Origin: Brachionus manjavacas
Taxonomy: Eukaryota > Rotifera > Eurotatoria > Ploima > Brachionidae
Assembly (NCBI GenBank): GCA_019054805.1
Contig: JAHQIY010000051.1
Span: forward strand, 1-64,000
Length of the DNA: 64,000 bases
Direction of reading: 5' to 3'
Every line of letters starts with the position of its first letter. The stretch's first letter is position 1. Below the pieces are notes generated by a model. That model ran no database searches. It was not told where the DNA came from and worked only from the letters and a program-made list of their open reading frames with translations. Below are positions 29,101-41,006 of this stretch, one piece after another. The translations under genes were made by a program, and so were the position numbers.

Positions 29101-32100
29101 CTATGGGACGTTCATCATAAACAGCGCCACTCATCCGAGCACTTAAAGGCTGCGAACTCGGCAACTATTTAGACTAGCTTGGAACCACAAACCAAGCGTA
29201 TCTATAGATGGATACAAGCATATCCAAAAAAAGATACTTTACTTTTTTCACTAAGTACTAAGGGTCTGCCAGACACGTCATCAGCTCTTGCTTGTAAGCC
29301 TCCTTGCCCCGGCCGCTAGGCATCTGCATCTTCACCGCCCCTCCTCATTTTCTCATCCGGACTTGGGACCGGCCTTAGGTAGAGTTAGCAGTTTAGGTTT
29401 TGATTTTTCGAAAATTTGATTTTCTTTATTTGACTATTTCTGAAAAAATAAAACAATCAAAAGAAGAAAATCTGAATTAGAATGAAAGTTCTCTTCCGAG
29501 AAAAACAAAAATAAAAAATGGAATAATAAATAATAAAATGTTTAATCTAAATAAAATTTTTAAAAAATATTTTCTTTTGTTAAAATGACATTTCGACTCT
29601 GACAAATATTTTTCTGTTTCCTAGCCTGAACATTTTGTACTGACACCAAGTGTGCGTGTATGAAAAGTCTCCCTCCCATTTTTTCATCCGGACTTGGGAC
29701 CGGCAATGGTATGGTTACGACTCAACAATCTGCCGACAAAGTTACTATGGGACGTTCATCATAAACAGCGCCACTCATCCGAGCACTTAAAGGCTGCGAA
29801 CTCGGCAACTATTTAGACTAGCTTGGAACCACAAACCAAGCGTATCTATAGATGGATACAAGCATATCCAAAAAAGATACTTTACTTTTTTCACTAAGTA
29901 CTAAGGGTCTGCCAGACACGTCATCAGCTCTTGCTTGTAAGCCTCCTTGCCCCGGCCGCTAGGCATCTGCATCTTCACCGCCCCTCCTCATTTTCTCATC
30001 CGGACTTGGGACCGGCCTTAGGTAGAGTTAGCAGTTTAGGTTTTGATTTTTCGAAAATTTGATTTTCTTTATTTGACTATTTCTGAAAAAATAAAACAAT
30101 CAAAAGAAGAAAATCTGAATTAGAATGAAAGTTCTCTTCCGAGAAAAACAAAAATAAAAAATGGAATAATAAATAATAAAATGTTTAATCTAAATAAAAT
30201 TTTTAAAAAATATTTTCTTTTGTTAAAATGACATTTCGACTCTGACAAATATTTTTCTGTTTCCTAGCCTGAACATTTTGTACTGACACCAAGTGTGCGT
30301 GTATGAAAAGTCTCCCTCCCATTTTTTCATCCGGACTTGGGACCGGCAATGGTATGGTTACGACTCAACAATCTGCCGACAAAGTTACTATGGGACGTTC
30401 ATCATAAACAGCGCCACTCATCCGAGCACTTAAAGGCTGCGAACTCGGCAACTATTTAGACTAGCTTGGAACCACAAACCAAGCGTATCTATAGATGGAT
30501 ACAAGCATATCCAAAAAAAGATACTTTACTTTTTTCACTAAGTACTAAGGGTCTGCCAGACACGTCATCAGCTCTTGCTTGTAAGCCTCCTTGCCCCGGC
30601 CGCTAGGCATCTGCATCTTCACCGCCCCTCCTCATTTTCTCATCCGGACTTGGGACCGGCCTTAGGTAGAGTTAGCAGTTTAGGTTTTGATTTTTCGAAA
30701 ATTTGATTTTCATTATTTGACTATTTCTGAAAAAATAAAACAATCAAAAGAAGAAAATCTGAATTAGAATGAAAGTTCTCTTCCGAGAAAAACAAAAATA
30801 AAAAATGGAATAATAAATAATAAAATGTTTAATCTAAATAAAATTTTTAAAAAATATTTTCTTTTGTTAAAATGACATTTCGACTCTGACAAATATTTTT
30901 CTGTTTCCTAGCCTGAACATTTTGTACTGACACCAAGTGTGCGTGTATGAAAAGTCTCCCTCCCATTTTTTCATCCGGACTTGGGACCGGCAATGGTATG
31001 GTTACGACTCAACAATCTGCCGACAAAGTTACTATGGGACGTTCATCATAAACAGCGCCACTCATCCGAGCACTTAAAGGCTGCGAACTCGGCAACTATT
31101 TAGACTAGCTTGGAACCACAAACCAAGCGTATCTATAGATGGATACAAGCATATCCAAAAAAAGATACTTTACTTTTTTCACTAAGTACTAAGGGTCTGC
31201 CAGACACGTCATCAGCTCTTGCTTGTAAGCCTCCTTGCCCCGGCCGCTAGGCATCTGCATCTTCACCGCCCCTCCTCATTTTCTCATCCGGACTTGGGAC
31301 CGGCCTTAGGTAGAGTTAGCAGTTTAGGTTTTGATTTTTCGAAAATTTGATTTTCTTTTTTTGACTATTTCTGAAAAAATAAAACAATCAAAAGAAGAAA
31401 ATCTGAATTAGAATGAAAGTTCTCTTCCGAGAAAAACAAAAATAAAAAATGGAATAATAAATAATAAAATGTTTAATCTAAATAAAATTTTTAAAAAATA
31501 TTTTCTTTTGTTAAAATGACATTTCGGCTCTGACAAATATTTTTCTGTTTCCTAGCCTGAACATTTTGTACTGACACCAAGTGTGCGTGTATGAAAAGTC
31601 TCTCCCATTTTTTCATCCGGACTTGGGACCGGCAATGGTATGGTTACGACTCAACAATCTGCCGACAAAGTTACTATGGGACGTTCATCATAAACAGCGC
31701 CACTCATCCGAGCACTTAAAGGCTGCGAACTCGGCAACTATTTAGACTAGCTTGGAACCACAAACCAAGCGTATCTATAGATGGATACAAGCATATCCAA
31801 AAAAGATACTTTACTTTTTTCACTAAGTACTAAGGGTCTGCCAGACACGTCATCAGCTCTTGCTTGTAAGCCTCCTTGCCCCGGCCGCTAGGCATCTGCA
31901 TCTTCACCGCCCCTCCTCATTTTCTCATCCGGACTTGGGACCGGCCTTAGGTAGAGTTAGCAGTTTAGGTTTTGATTTTTCGAAAATTTGATTTTCTTTA
32001 TTTGACTATTTCTGAAAAAATAAAACAATCAAAAGAAGAAAATCTGAATTAGAATGAAAGTTCTCTTCCGAGAAAAACAAAAATAAAAAATGGAATAATA

Positions 32101-35100
32101 AATAATAAAATGTTTAATCTAAATAAAATTTTTAAAAAATATTTTCTTTTGTTAAAATGACATTTCGACTCTGACAAATATTTTTCTGTTTCCTAGCCTG
32201 AACATTTTGTACTGACACCAAGTGTGCGTGTATGAAAAGTCTCCCTCCCATTTTTTCATCCGGACTTGGGACCGGCAATGGTATGGTTACGACTCAACAA
32301 TCTGCCGACAAAGTTACTATGGGACGTTCATCATAAACAGCGCCACTCATCCGAGCACTTAAAGGCTGCGAACTCGGCAACTATTTAGACTAGCTTGGAA
32401 CCACAAACCAAGCGTATCTATAGATGGATACAAGCATATCCAAAAAAGATACTTTACTTTTTTCACTAAGTACTAAGGGTCTGCCAGACACGTCATCAGC
32501 TCTTGCTTGTAAGCCTCCTTGCCCCGGCCGCTAGGCATCTGCATCTTCACCGCCCCTCCTCATTTTCTCATCCGGACTTGGGACCGGCCTTAGGTAGAGT
32601 TAGCAGTTTAGGTTTTGATTTTTCGAAAATTTGATTTTCTTTATTTGACTATTTCTGAAAAAATAAAACAATCAAAAGAAGAAAATCTGAATTAGAATGA
32701 AAGTTCTCTTCCGAGAAAAACAAAAATAAAAAATGGAATAATAAATAATAAAATGTTTAATCTAAATAAAATTTTTAAAAAATATTTTCTTTTGTTAAAA
32801 TGACATTTCGGCTCTGACAAATATTTTTCTGTTTCCTAGCCTGAACATTCTGTACTGACACCAAGTGTGCGTGTATGAAAAGTCTCCCTCCCATTTTTTC
32901 ATCCGGACTTGGGACCGGCAATGGTATGGTTACGACTCAACAATCTGCCGACAAAGTTACTATGGGACGTTCATCATAAACAGCGCCACTCATCCGAGCA
33001 CTTAAAGGCTGCGAACTCGGCAACTATTTAGACTAGCTTGGAACCACAAACCAAGCGTATCTATAGATGGATACAAGCATATCCAAAAAAAGATACTTTA
33101 CTTTTTTCACTAAGTACTAAGGGTCTGCCAGACACGTCATCAGCTCTTGCTTGTAAGCCTCCTTGCCCCGGCCGCTAGGCATCTGCATCTTCACCGCCCC
33201 TCCTCATTTTCTCATCCGGACTTGGGACCGGCCTTAGGTAGAGTTAGCAGTTTAGGTTTTGATTTTTCGAAAATTTGATTTTCTTTATTTGACTATTTCT
33301 GAAAAAATAAAACAATCAAAAGAAGAAAATCTGAATTAGAATGAAAGTTCTCTTCCGAGAAAAACAAAAATAAAAAATGGAATAATAAATAATAAAATGT
33401 TTAATCTAAATAAAATTTTTAAAAAATATTTTCTTTTGTTAAAATGACATTTCGACTCTGACAAATATTTTTCTGTTTCCTAGCCTGAACATTTTGTACT
33501 GACACCAAGTGTGCGTGTATGAAAAGTCTCCCTCCCATTTTTTCATCCGGACTTGGGACCGGCAATGGTATGGTTACGACTCAACAATCTGCCGACAAAG
33601 TTACTATGGGACGTTCATCATAAACAGCGCCACTCATCCGAGCACTTAAAGGCTGCGAACTCGGCAACTATTTAGACTAGCTCGGAACCACAAACCAAGC
33701 GTATCTATAGATGGATACAAGCATATCCAAAAAAAGATACTTTACTTTTTTCACTAAGTACTAAGGGTCTGCCAGACACGTCATCAGCTCTGGCTTGTAA
33801 GCCTCCTTGCCCCGGCCGCTAGGCATCTGCATCTTCACCGCCCCTCCTCATTTTCTCATCCGGACTTGGGACCGGCCTTAGGTAGAGTTAGCAGTTTAGG
33901 TTTTGATTTTTCGAAAATTTGATTTTCTTTATTTGACTATTTCTGAAAAAATAAAACAATCAAAAGAAGAAAATCTGAATTAGAATGAAAGTTCTCTTCC
34001 GAGAAAAACAAAAATAAAAAATGGAATAATAAATAATAAAATGTTTAATCTAAATAAAATTTTTAAAAAATATTTTCTTTTGTTAAAATGACATTTCGAC
34101 TCTGACAAATATTTTTCTGTTTCCTAGCCTGAACATTTTGTACTGACACCAAGTGTGCGTGTATGAAAAGTCTCCCTCCCATTTTTTCATCCGGACTTGG
34201 GACCGGCAATGGTATGGTTACGACTCAACAATCTGCCGACAAAGTTACTATGGGACGTTCATCATAAACAGCGCCACTCATCCGAGCACTTAAAGGCTGC
34301 GAACTCGGCAACTATTTAGACTAGCTTGGAACCACAAACCAAGCGTATCTATAGATGGATACAAGCATATCCAAAAAAAGATACTTTACTTTTTTCACTA
34401 AGTACTAAGGGTCTGCCAGACACGTCATCAGCTCTTGCTTGTAAGCCTCCTTGCCCCGGCCGCTAGGCATCTGCATCTTCACCGCCCCTCCTCATTTTCT
34501 CATCCGGACTTGGGACCGGCCTTAGGTAGAGTTAGCAGTTTAGGTTTTGATTTTTCGAAAATTTGATTTTCTTTATTTGACTATTTCTGAAAAAATAAAA
34601 CAATCAAAAGAAGAAAATCTGAATTAGAATGAAAGTTCTCTTCCGAGAAAAACAAAAATAAAAAATGGAATAATAAATAATAAAATGTTTAATCTAAATA
34701 AAATTTTTATAAAATATTTTCTTTTGTTAAAATGACATTTCGGCTCTGACAAATATTTTTCTGTTTCCTAGCCTGAACATTTTGTACTGACACCAAGTGT
34801 GCGTGTATGAAAAGTCTCCCTCCCATTTTTTCATCCGGACTTGGGACCGGCAATGGTATGGTTACGACTCAACAATCTGCCGACAAAGTTACTATGGGAC
34901 GTTCATCATAAACAGCGCCACTCATCCGAGCACTTAAAGGCTGCGAACTCGGCAACTATTTAGACTAGCTTGGAACCACAAACCAAGCGTATCTATAGAT
35001 GGATACAAGCATATCCAAAAAAAGATACTTTACTTTTTTCACTAAGTACTAAGGGTCTGCCAGACACGTCATCAGCTCTTGCTTGTAAGCCTCCTTGCCC

Positions 35101-38100
35101 CGGCCGCTAGGCATCTGCATCTTCACCGCCCCTCCTCATTTTCTCATCCGGACTTGGGACCGGCCTTAGGTAGAGTTAGCAGTTTAGGTTTTGATTTTTC
35201 GAAAATTTGATTTTCTTTATTTGACTATTTCTGAAAAAATAAAACAATCAAAAGAAGAAAATCTGAATTAGAATGAAAGTTCTCTTCCGAGAAAAACAAA
35301 AATAAAAAATGGAATAATAAATAATAAAATGTTTAATCTAAATAAAATTTTTATAAAATATTTTCTTTTGTTAAAATGACATTTCGGCTCTGACAAATAT
35401 TTTTCTGTTTCCTAGCCTGAACATTTTGTACTGACACCAAGTGTGCGTGTATGAAAAGTCTCCCTCCCATTTTTTCATCCGGACTTGGGACCGGCAATGG
35501 TATGGTTACGACTCAACAATCTGCCGACAAAGTTACTATGGGACGTTCATCATAAACAGCGCCACTCATCCGAGCACTTAAAGGCTGCGAACTCGGCAAC
35601 TATTTAGACTAGCTTGGAACCACAAACCAAGCGTATCTATAGATGGATACAAGCATATCCAAAAAAGATACTTTACTTTTTTCACTAAGTACTAAGGGTC
35701 TGCCAGACACGTCATCAGCTCTTGCTTGTAAGCCTCCTTGCCCCGGCCGCTAGGCATCTGCATCTTCACCGCCCCTCCTCATTTTCTCATCCGGACTTGG
35801 GACCGGCCTTAGGTAGAGTTAGCAGTTTAGGTTTTGATTTTTCGAAAATTTGATTTTCTTTATTTGACTATTTCTGAAAAAATAAAACAATCAAAAGAAG
35901 AAAATCTGAATTAGAATGAAAGTTCTCTTCCGAGAAAAACAAAAATAAAAAATGGAATAATAAATAATAAAATGTTTAATCTAAATAAAATTTTTAATAA
36001 AATATTTTCTTTTGTTAAAATGACATTTCGGCTCTGACAAATATTTTTCTGTTTCCTAGCCTGAACATTTTGTACTGACACCAAGTGTGCGTGTATGAAA
36101 AGTCTCCCTCCCATTTTTTCATCCGGACTTGGGACCGGCAATGGTATGGTTACGACTCAACAATCTGCCGACAAAGTTACTATGGGACGTTCATCATAAA
36201 CAGCGCCACTCATCCGAGCACTTAAAGGCTGCGAACTCGGCAACTATTTAGACTAGCTTGGAACCACAAACCAAGCGTATCTATAGATGGATACAAGCAT
36301 ATCCAAAAAAGATACTTTACTTTTTTCACTAAGTACTAAGGGTCTGCCAGACACGTCATCAGCTCTTGCTTGTAAGCCTCCTTGCCCCGGCCGCTAGGCA
36401 TCTGCATCTTCACCGCCCCTCCTCATTTTCTCATCCGGACTTGGGACCGGCCTTAGGTAGAGTTAGCAGTTTAGGTTTTGATTTTTCGAAAATTTGATTT
36501 TCTTTATTTGACTATTTCTGAAAAAATAAAACAATCAAAAGAAGAAAATCTGAATTAGAATGAAAGTTCTCTTCCGAGAAAAACAAAAATAAAAAATGGA
36601 ATAATAAATAAAAAAATGTTTAATCTAAATAAAATTTTTAAAAAATATTTTCTTTTGTTAAAATGACATTTCGACTCTGACAAATATTTTTCTGTTTCCT
36701 AGCCTGAACATTTTGTACTGACACCAAGTGTGCGTGTATGAAAAGTCTCCCTCCCATTTTTTCATCCGGACTTGGGACCGGCAATGGTATGGTTACGACT
36801 CAACAATCTGCCGACAAAGTTACTATGGGACGTTCATCATAAACAGCGCCACTCATCCGAGCACTTAAAGGCTGCGAACTCGGCAACTATTTAGACTAGC
36901 TTGGAACCACAAACCAAGCGTATCTATAGATGGATACAAGCATATCCAAAAAAAGATACTTTACTTTTTTCACTAAGTACTAAGGGTCTGCCAGACACGT
37001 CATCAGCTCTTGCTTGTAAGCCTCCTTGCCCCGGCCGCTAGGCATCTGCATCTTCACCGCCCCTCCTCATTTTCTCATCCGGACTTGGGACCGGCCTTAG
37101 GTAGAGTTAGCAGTTTAGGTTTTGATTTTTCGAAAATTTGATTTTCTTTATTTGACTATTTCTGAAAAAATAAAACAATCAAAAGAAGAAAATCTGAATT
37201 AGAATGAAAGTTCTCTTCCGAGAAAAACAAAAATAAAAAATGGAATAATAAATAATAAAATGTTTAATCTAAATAAAATTTTTAAAAAATATTTTCTTTT
37301 GTTAAAATGACATTTCGACTCTGACAAATATTTTTCTGTTTCCTAGCCTGAACATTTTGTACTGACACCAAGTGTGCGTGTATGAAAAGTCTCCCTCCCA
37401 TTTTTTCATCCGGACTTGGGACCGGCAATGGTATGGTTACGACTCAACAATCTGCCGACAAAGTTACTATGGGACGTTCATCATAAACAGCGCCACTCAT
37501 CCGAGCACTTAAAGGCTGCGAACTCGGCAACTATTTAGACTAGCTTGGAACCACAAACCAAGCGTATCTATAGATGGATACAAGCATATCCAAAAAAGAT
37601 ACTTTACTTTTTTCACTAAGTACTAAGGGTCTGCCAGACACGTCATCAGCTCTTGCTTGTAAGCCTCCTTGCCCCGGCCGCTAGGCATCTGCATCTTCAC
37701 CGCCCCTCCTCATTTTCTCATCCGGACTTGGGACCGGCCTTAGGTAGAGTTAGCAGTTTAGGTTTTGATTTTTCGAAAATTTGATTTTCTTTATTTGACT
37801 ATTTCTGAAAAAATAAAACAATCAAAAGAAGAAAATCTGAATTAGAATGAAAGTTCTCTTCCGAGAAAAACAAAAATAAAAAATGGAATAATAAATAATA
37901 AAATGTTTAATCTAAATAAAATTTTTAAAAAATATTTTCTTTTGTTAAAATGACATTTCGGCTCTGACAAATATTTTTCTGTTTCCTAGCCTGAACATTT
38001 TGTACTGACACCAAGTGTGCGTGTATGAAAAGTCTCTCCCATTTTTTCATCCGGACTTGGGACCGGCAATGGTATGGTTACGACTCAACAATCTGCCGAC

Positions 38101-38547
38101 AAAGTTACTATGGGACGTTCATCATAAACAGCGCCACTCATCCGAGCACTTAAAGCCTGCGAACTCGGCAACTATTTAGACTAGCTTGGAACCACAAACC
38201 AAGCGTATCTATAGATGGATACAAGCATATCCAAAAAGATACTTTACTTTTTTCACTAAGTACTAAGGGTCTGCCAGACACGTCATCAGCTCTTGCTTGT
38301 AAGCCTCCTTGCCCCGGCCGCTAGGCATCTGCATCTTCACCGCCCCTCCTCATTTTCTCATCCGGACTTGGGACCGGCCTTTGGTAGAGTTAGCAGTTTA
38401 GGTTTTGATTTTTCGAAAATTTGATTTTCTTTATTTGACTATTTCTGAAAAAATAAAACAATCAAAAGAAGAAAATCTGAATTAGAATGAAAGTTCTCTT
38501 CCGAGAAAAACAAAAATAAAAAATGGAATAATAAATAATAAAATGTT

Positions 38548-39572
38548 ATTTTGGTTATTCAGAAAGAGTTTATGTTTTCGATTATGATTATTTATTCCCT
38601 TTAGAATTTACTAAATGCCCTCTTGAATTTTATTCCTTTTTTTTCAGAAGAGTTAAAAAGACATTGAGAAGCATGTTTTGATCAAGTCATTTATTCCATT
38701 TTTTTTCTTTCTCGATCTCTTAATTTTGGACTAAGTTCTATCTATATCAAGTTTTTCCTGTATTTCTTGTATACTTTTTTGTTCATTTAGAAACTTTAAT
38801 ATTTATTTAAAATAAAGAGATAAGGCATGTCTATTAACATGCTCAGTAATGATTTTTTCTTTATATGAATGGTTACCTGAAAAAAGTAAAAAATAAAAAA
38901 GTTTTGAAAATTTAATTAGGATTATTTTTTATTGAGAAATTTAGTTCGAATATGTCATATTTTGTATCCACTAATTATTAAAATTAAACGTTAAAAAATT
39001 GATGATCACTAAATTAAGCTTATTGACATTTTTTCCAAAAAAAAAACACAATTTTTAGACTAATTTAAGAATATTTAAATTTTCTAATAATAAATTAAAA
39101 AAAGTAAATTGCCGATGTGAATGCTGAATTTTAATTTTCTTATGGCAAATCGAAGTTGGAGATCAGGATCAAAAGATCAAAATATAAAATGTAATATTTA
39201 TTTTAATAATAGAGAAAATTATATTTTGCTTTTTAAAATATCCCTTTGAGTGAACTTAAATAAAGCTTTTTAAAGACAAAAAATTTAAAATTTGTTTAAG
39301 TGGAAATCGTCTTTAGAAGCTATTGTTTTACAACTAATGTAATACACGTCTTTATTGGCAATTTTACATGAAGTTCGTACCATAGGCTGGTCGTTTTAAG
39401 GCCTTACAACGTATTGGGCAAGCGAAGTCTTTGATTGCTTGGTTAACGCTTAGCTTTTGGATGATTTTTTTAACTTAGGTCAAAAATAAAGGGATCGTTT
39501 TCTCAGACATTTTTTAAATAGATTTCAGTATTTCAATTTTTTGAGGAACTTTCAAGAGTTTTTTTTTTAATT
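38548..39572. repeat. Flank F, copy 1 of a long duplication
   Basis: AT-rich unique-looking sequence directly right of array 1. The same sequence lies directly right of array 2 at 62973-64000, in the same orientation, with only scattered substitutions and homopolymer differences over about 1 kb. The offset is about 24.43 kb. Because F' reaches the window edge, the real length of the duplication is unknown. It holds a possible minus-strand terminal exon (39364-39473) and otherwise no recognisable gene. Confidence 0.93.
39364..39473 (-). CDS. Possible terminal exon of an unknown gene, F copy
   Basis: On the minus strand a patch of higher GC reads openly for about 36 codons and ends in a stop at 39364-39366. 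It follows a pyrimidine-containing tract ending in AG, a possible splice acceptor at 39474-39475. The predicted peptide contains LSVNQAIKDFACPIRCKA and ends in YGTNFM. An AATAAA polyadenylation signal lies about 8 nt after the stop (minus strand, about 39350-39356). The F' copy at 63792-63901 keeps the frame, with one Phe to Ile change. I do not recognise the protein, and no upstream exon was found. It may be a gene fragment or a chance open stretch. Confidence 0.3.
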
Positions 39573-39727
39573 GTTTATTTATTATTTAAATAGACTTTGA
39601 GTAATTAAACTCCTGTAGCTTTTTTTCGTATATTAAAGAAAGTGAAACAGGTATATAGTATTATAAAGTTGGGTTCACAATATTTAAAAACATACAGTTA
39701 GATATGGTTTTATTAAGAAAGGAAAAC
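39573..39727. other. AT-rich interval, nothing recognised
   Basis: Sequence beyond the part of F that can be compared with F' inside this window. I see no gene, repeat or RNA in it. Confidence 0.5.
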
Positions 39728-39850
39728 TTCTAGAAAATTGAAAGATTTGGCTGTTGAAGGTCACTCGCGTGGAAATTCATGGACAAAAATTGATAAGGAA
39801 GACTTTTTTTCAGGATCTCTTGAGCTCTCAACAAAAACATCTTCAAAGTT
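39728..39850 (+). pseudogene. Candidate upstream exon, cut by LINE-A insertion
   Basis: After a CTTCTAG acceptor-like site the plus strand opens for about 40 codons with much higher GC than its surroundings. The peptide contains DLAVEGHSRGNSWTKIDKED and then FFSGSLEL. This spacing (Gly-rich start, Ser/Trp, acidic turn, F-x-G-x-L) recalls ADAM prodomains, and the exon has the same orientation as the ADAM10-like gene 6.7 kb downstream. No GT donor is seen; the frame runs straight into the (TTTA)n tail of the older LINE-A copy at 39851. I infer an exon of the ADAM10-like gene interrupted by the retrotransposon. The assignment is weak, since the similarity is by pattern only. It could belong to another gene. 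Confidence 0.3.
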
Positions 39851-40657
39851 ATTATTTATTTTATTTATTTGTATATCTGTACCGAGCTTAAAGCTCCTTC
39901 AGATTAAATAAAAAAAAAGAAAATTAAAAAATTAAAATAAAGTTAAGTAAAATATAAATTTGATAGAGAGTAACAGAATACATATTTTTAAATATTTGAT
40001 GATTCAGGAAAAAAGGAAGAAATAGTAAGGTGGCAATTACACAATGGAGTTGGGAACTCGATATATCTTGATTCGAAACCTTTGTTATATATTCTTCCGC
40101 CAGTCTAACATTTAATGGAACAGAATGGCTCAGTCCTGCTCTAACATATCTCTCACTCAACTCAAAAAGTCGATTAAAGACTGTTAGTAGTTTAAGTTTA
40201 TTTATTATGCCTCATTATGTAATATGTTGGAGGGAGTATCATATCTTAGTTTTAGTATAGAACGTACTGCTGAATTTTGGATTACTTCTAACCTTTTGAT
40301 ATTAGTTTCTGAAAGAGAGTTCAGATAAGGAAAAGAATTATCTAGAATAGATCCAATCAAAGATTTATAAAGGTTTCTAAAAGTGTTAAAGTTAAGTGTT
40401 AAAGCAAAATTTTTCAACCGAAATCTTCATTTTCCACTTGAAAAGCCACTGTTCTAATTCAAACAAGTACTTATTCATCTTACTTTCTATATTTCCATTT
40501 TTGTGACAAAAAAGTGACAAGATCATCTGCAAAGAGAAGTGAATATTCTTTATTAGATTTATTTCTTTTAGGAATATCATTTATAAATATGCTAAATAAT
40601 AAAGGACTAATAACTGATCCTTGAGGAACGCCAGCAGATATTTTGAATTCATCACTA
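39851..40657 (-). mobile_element. LINE-A older copy, 3' part
   Basis: Minus-strand 3' portion of a non-LTR retrotransposon. It begins on the plus strand with the family tail (TTTATTT repeats, then CTGTACCGAGCTTAAAGCTCCTTCAG). It contains the ORF2 C-terminal region at 39924-40417, with LYKSLIGSILDNSFPYLNS and AVRSILKLRYD, and RT-domain remnants up to 40657 (the FADD and AGVPQGSVISPLL regions). About 220 bp is missing near 40400-40420, between the KMKISVEK segment and the FRNLYKSL segment. It continues in the piece at 45203-45515: together they form one element split by the younger copy. TCACTA at both edges (40652-40657 and 45204-45209) is the likely target-site duplication of that younger insertion. 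Confidence 0.8.
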
Positions 40658-40850
40658 TTATTTATTTATTTTTTATTTATTTGTTTTCTGTACCGAGCTA
40701 GAGCTCTTTCAGAATAAGTTAAAAATAAAATAAAAAATTAAAGTTAATAAAATTAGATAAAAAAAAAAAGAATCAAAATAGAGTAAATAAGCTAAAAAAT
40801 GAAAGTTGAAAAGACATAAATTGGAAAAGATTGTTACATGTATCATTATT
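40658..40850 (-). mobile_element. LINE-A 3' fragment, strongly 5'-truncated
   Basis: About 190 bp nearly identical to the 3' end of the full LINE-A copy next to it. On the plus strand it shows TTTATTTATT, then TTTTCTGTACCGAGCTAGAGCTC, then the AT-rich 3' UTR ending in TTGGAAAAGATTGTTACATG. It sits tail-to-head between the older split copy and the younger full copy, so three LINE-A 3' ends are stacked within about 1 kb. Confidence 0.85.
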
Positions 40851-41006
40851 TATTTATTTATTTATTTATTTGTTTTCTGTACCGAGCTAAAGCTCCTTCA
40901 GAATAAATTAATAATAAAATAAAAAAATAAAATAAAAAAATAAAATAAAAATAAAATTAAAGTTAATAAAATTAGATAAAAAAAGAATCAAAATAAAGTA
41001 AATAAG

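Larger units (their letters stand above)
1..38547. repeat. Satellite array 1, about 643-bp monomer, ~60 copies
   Basis: Head-to-tail tandem repeat. Counting each monomer from its GACATTTCGRCTCTG start, successive starts fall at 1, 646, 1291, 1931, 2574, 3214, 3857, 4499 and so on, with the last at 37952. That gives 59 complete units averaging 643.2 bp and a final unit of about 596 bp. Each monomer has a mixed-composition part (about positions 1-440) and a very AT-rich part (about 440-645). Differences between units are mostly homopolymer lengths and a few diagnostic substitutions, so identity is very high. No unit carries a recognisable rRNA, tRNA, snRNA or spliced-leader gene, and reading frames are short. 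The array runs off the left edge and ends at 38547 inside the AT-rich part of its last monomer. Centromeric, B-chromosome or other heterochromatic satellite are all possible; the sequence does not decide. Confidence 0.97.

Noticed and set aside
35911-36141. 76-codon minus-strand frame inside a satellite monomer
   Set aside because: Exists only because of small indels in this monomer; equivalent frames are shorter or broken in other monomers, and there is no protein-like conservation.
1-38547. CRISPR array
   Set aside because: The repeat is a 643-bp satellite with no short repeat-spacer structure and lies in an animal genome.
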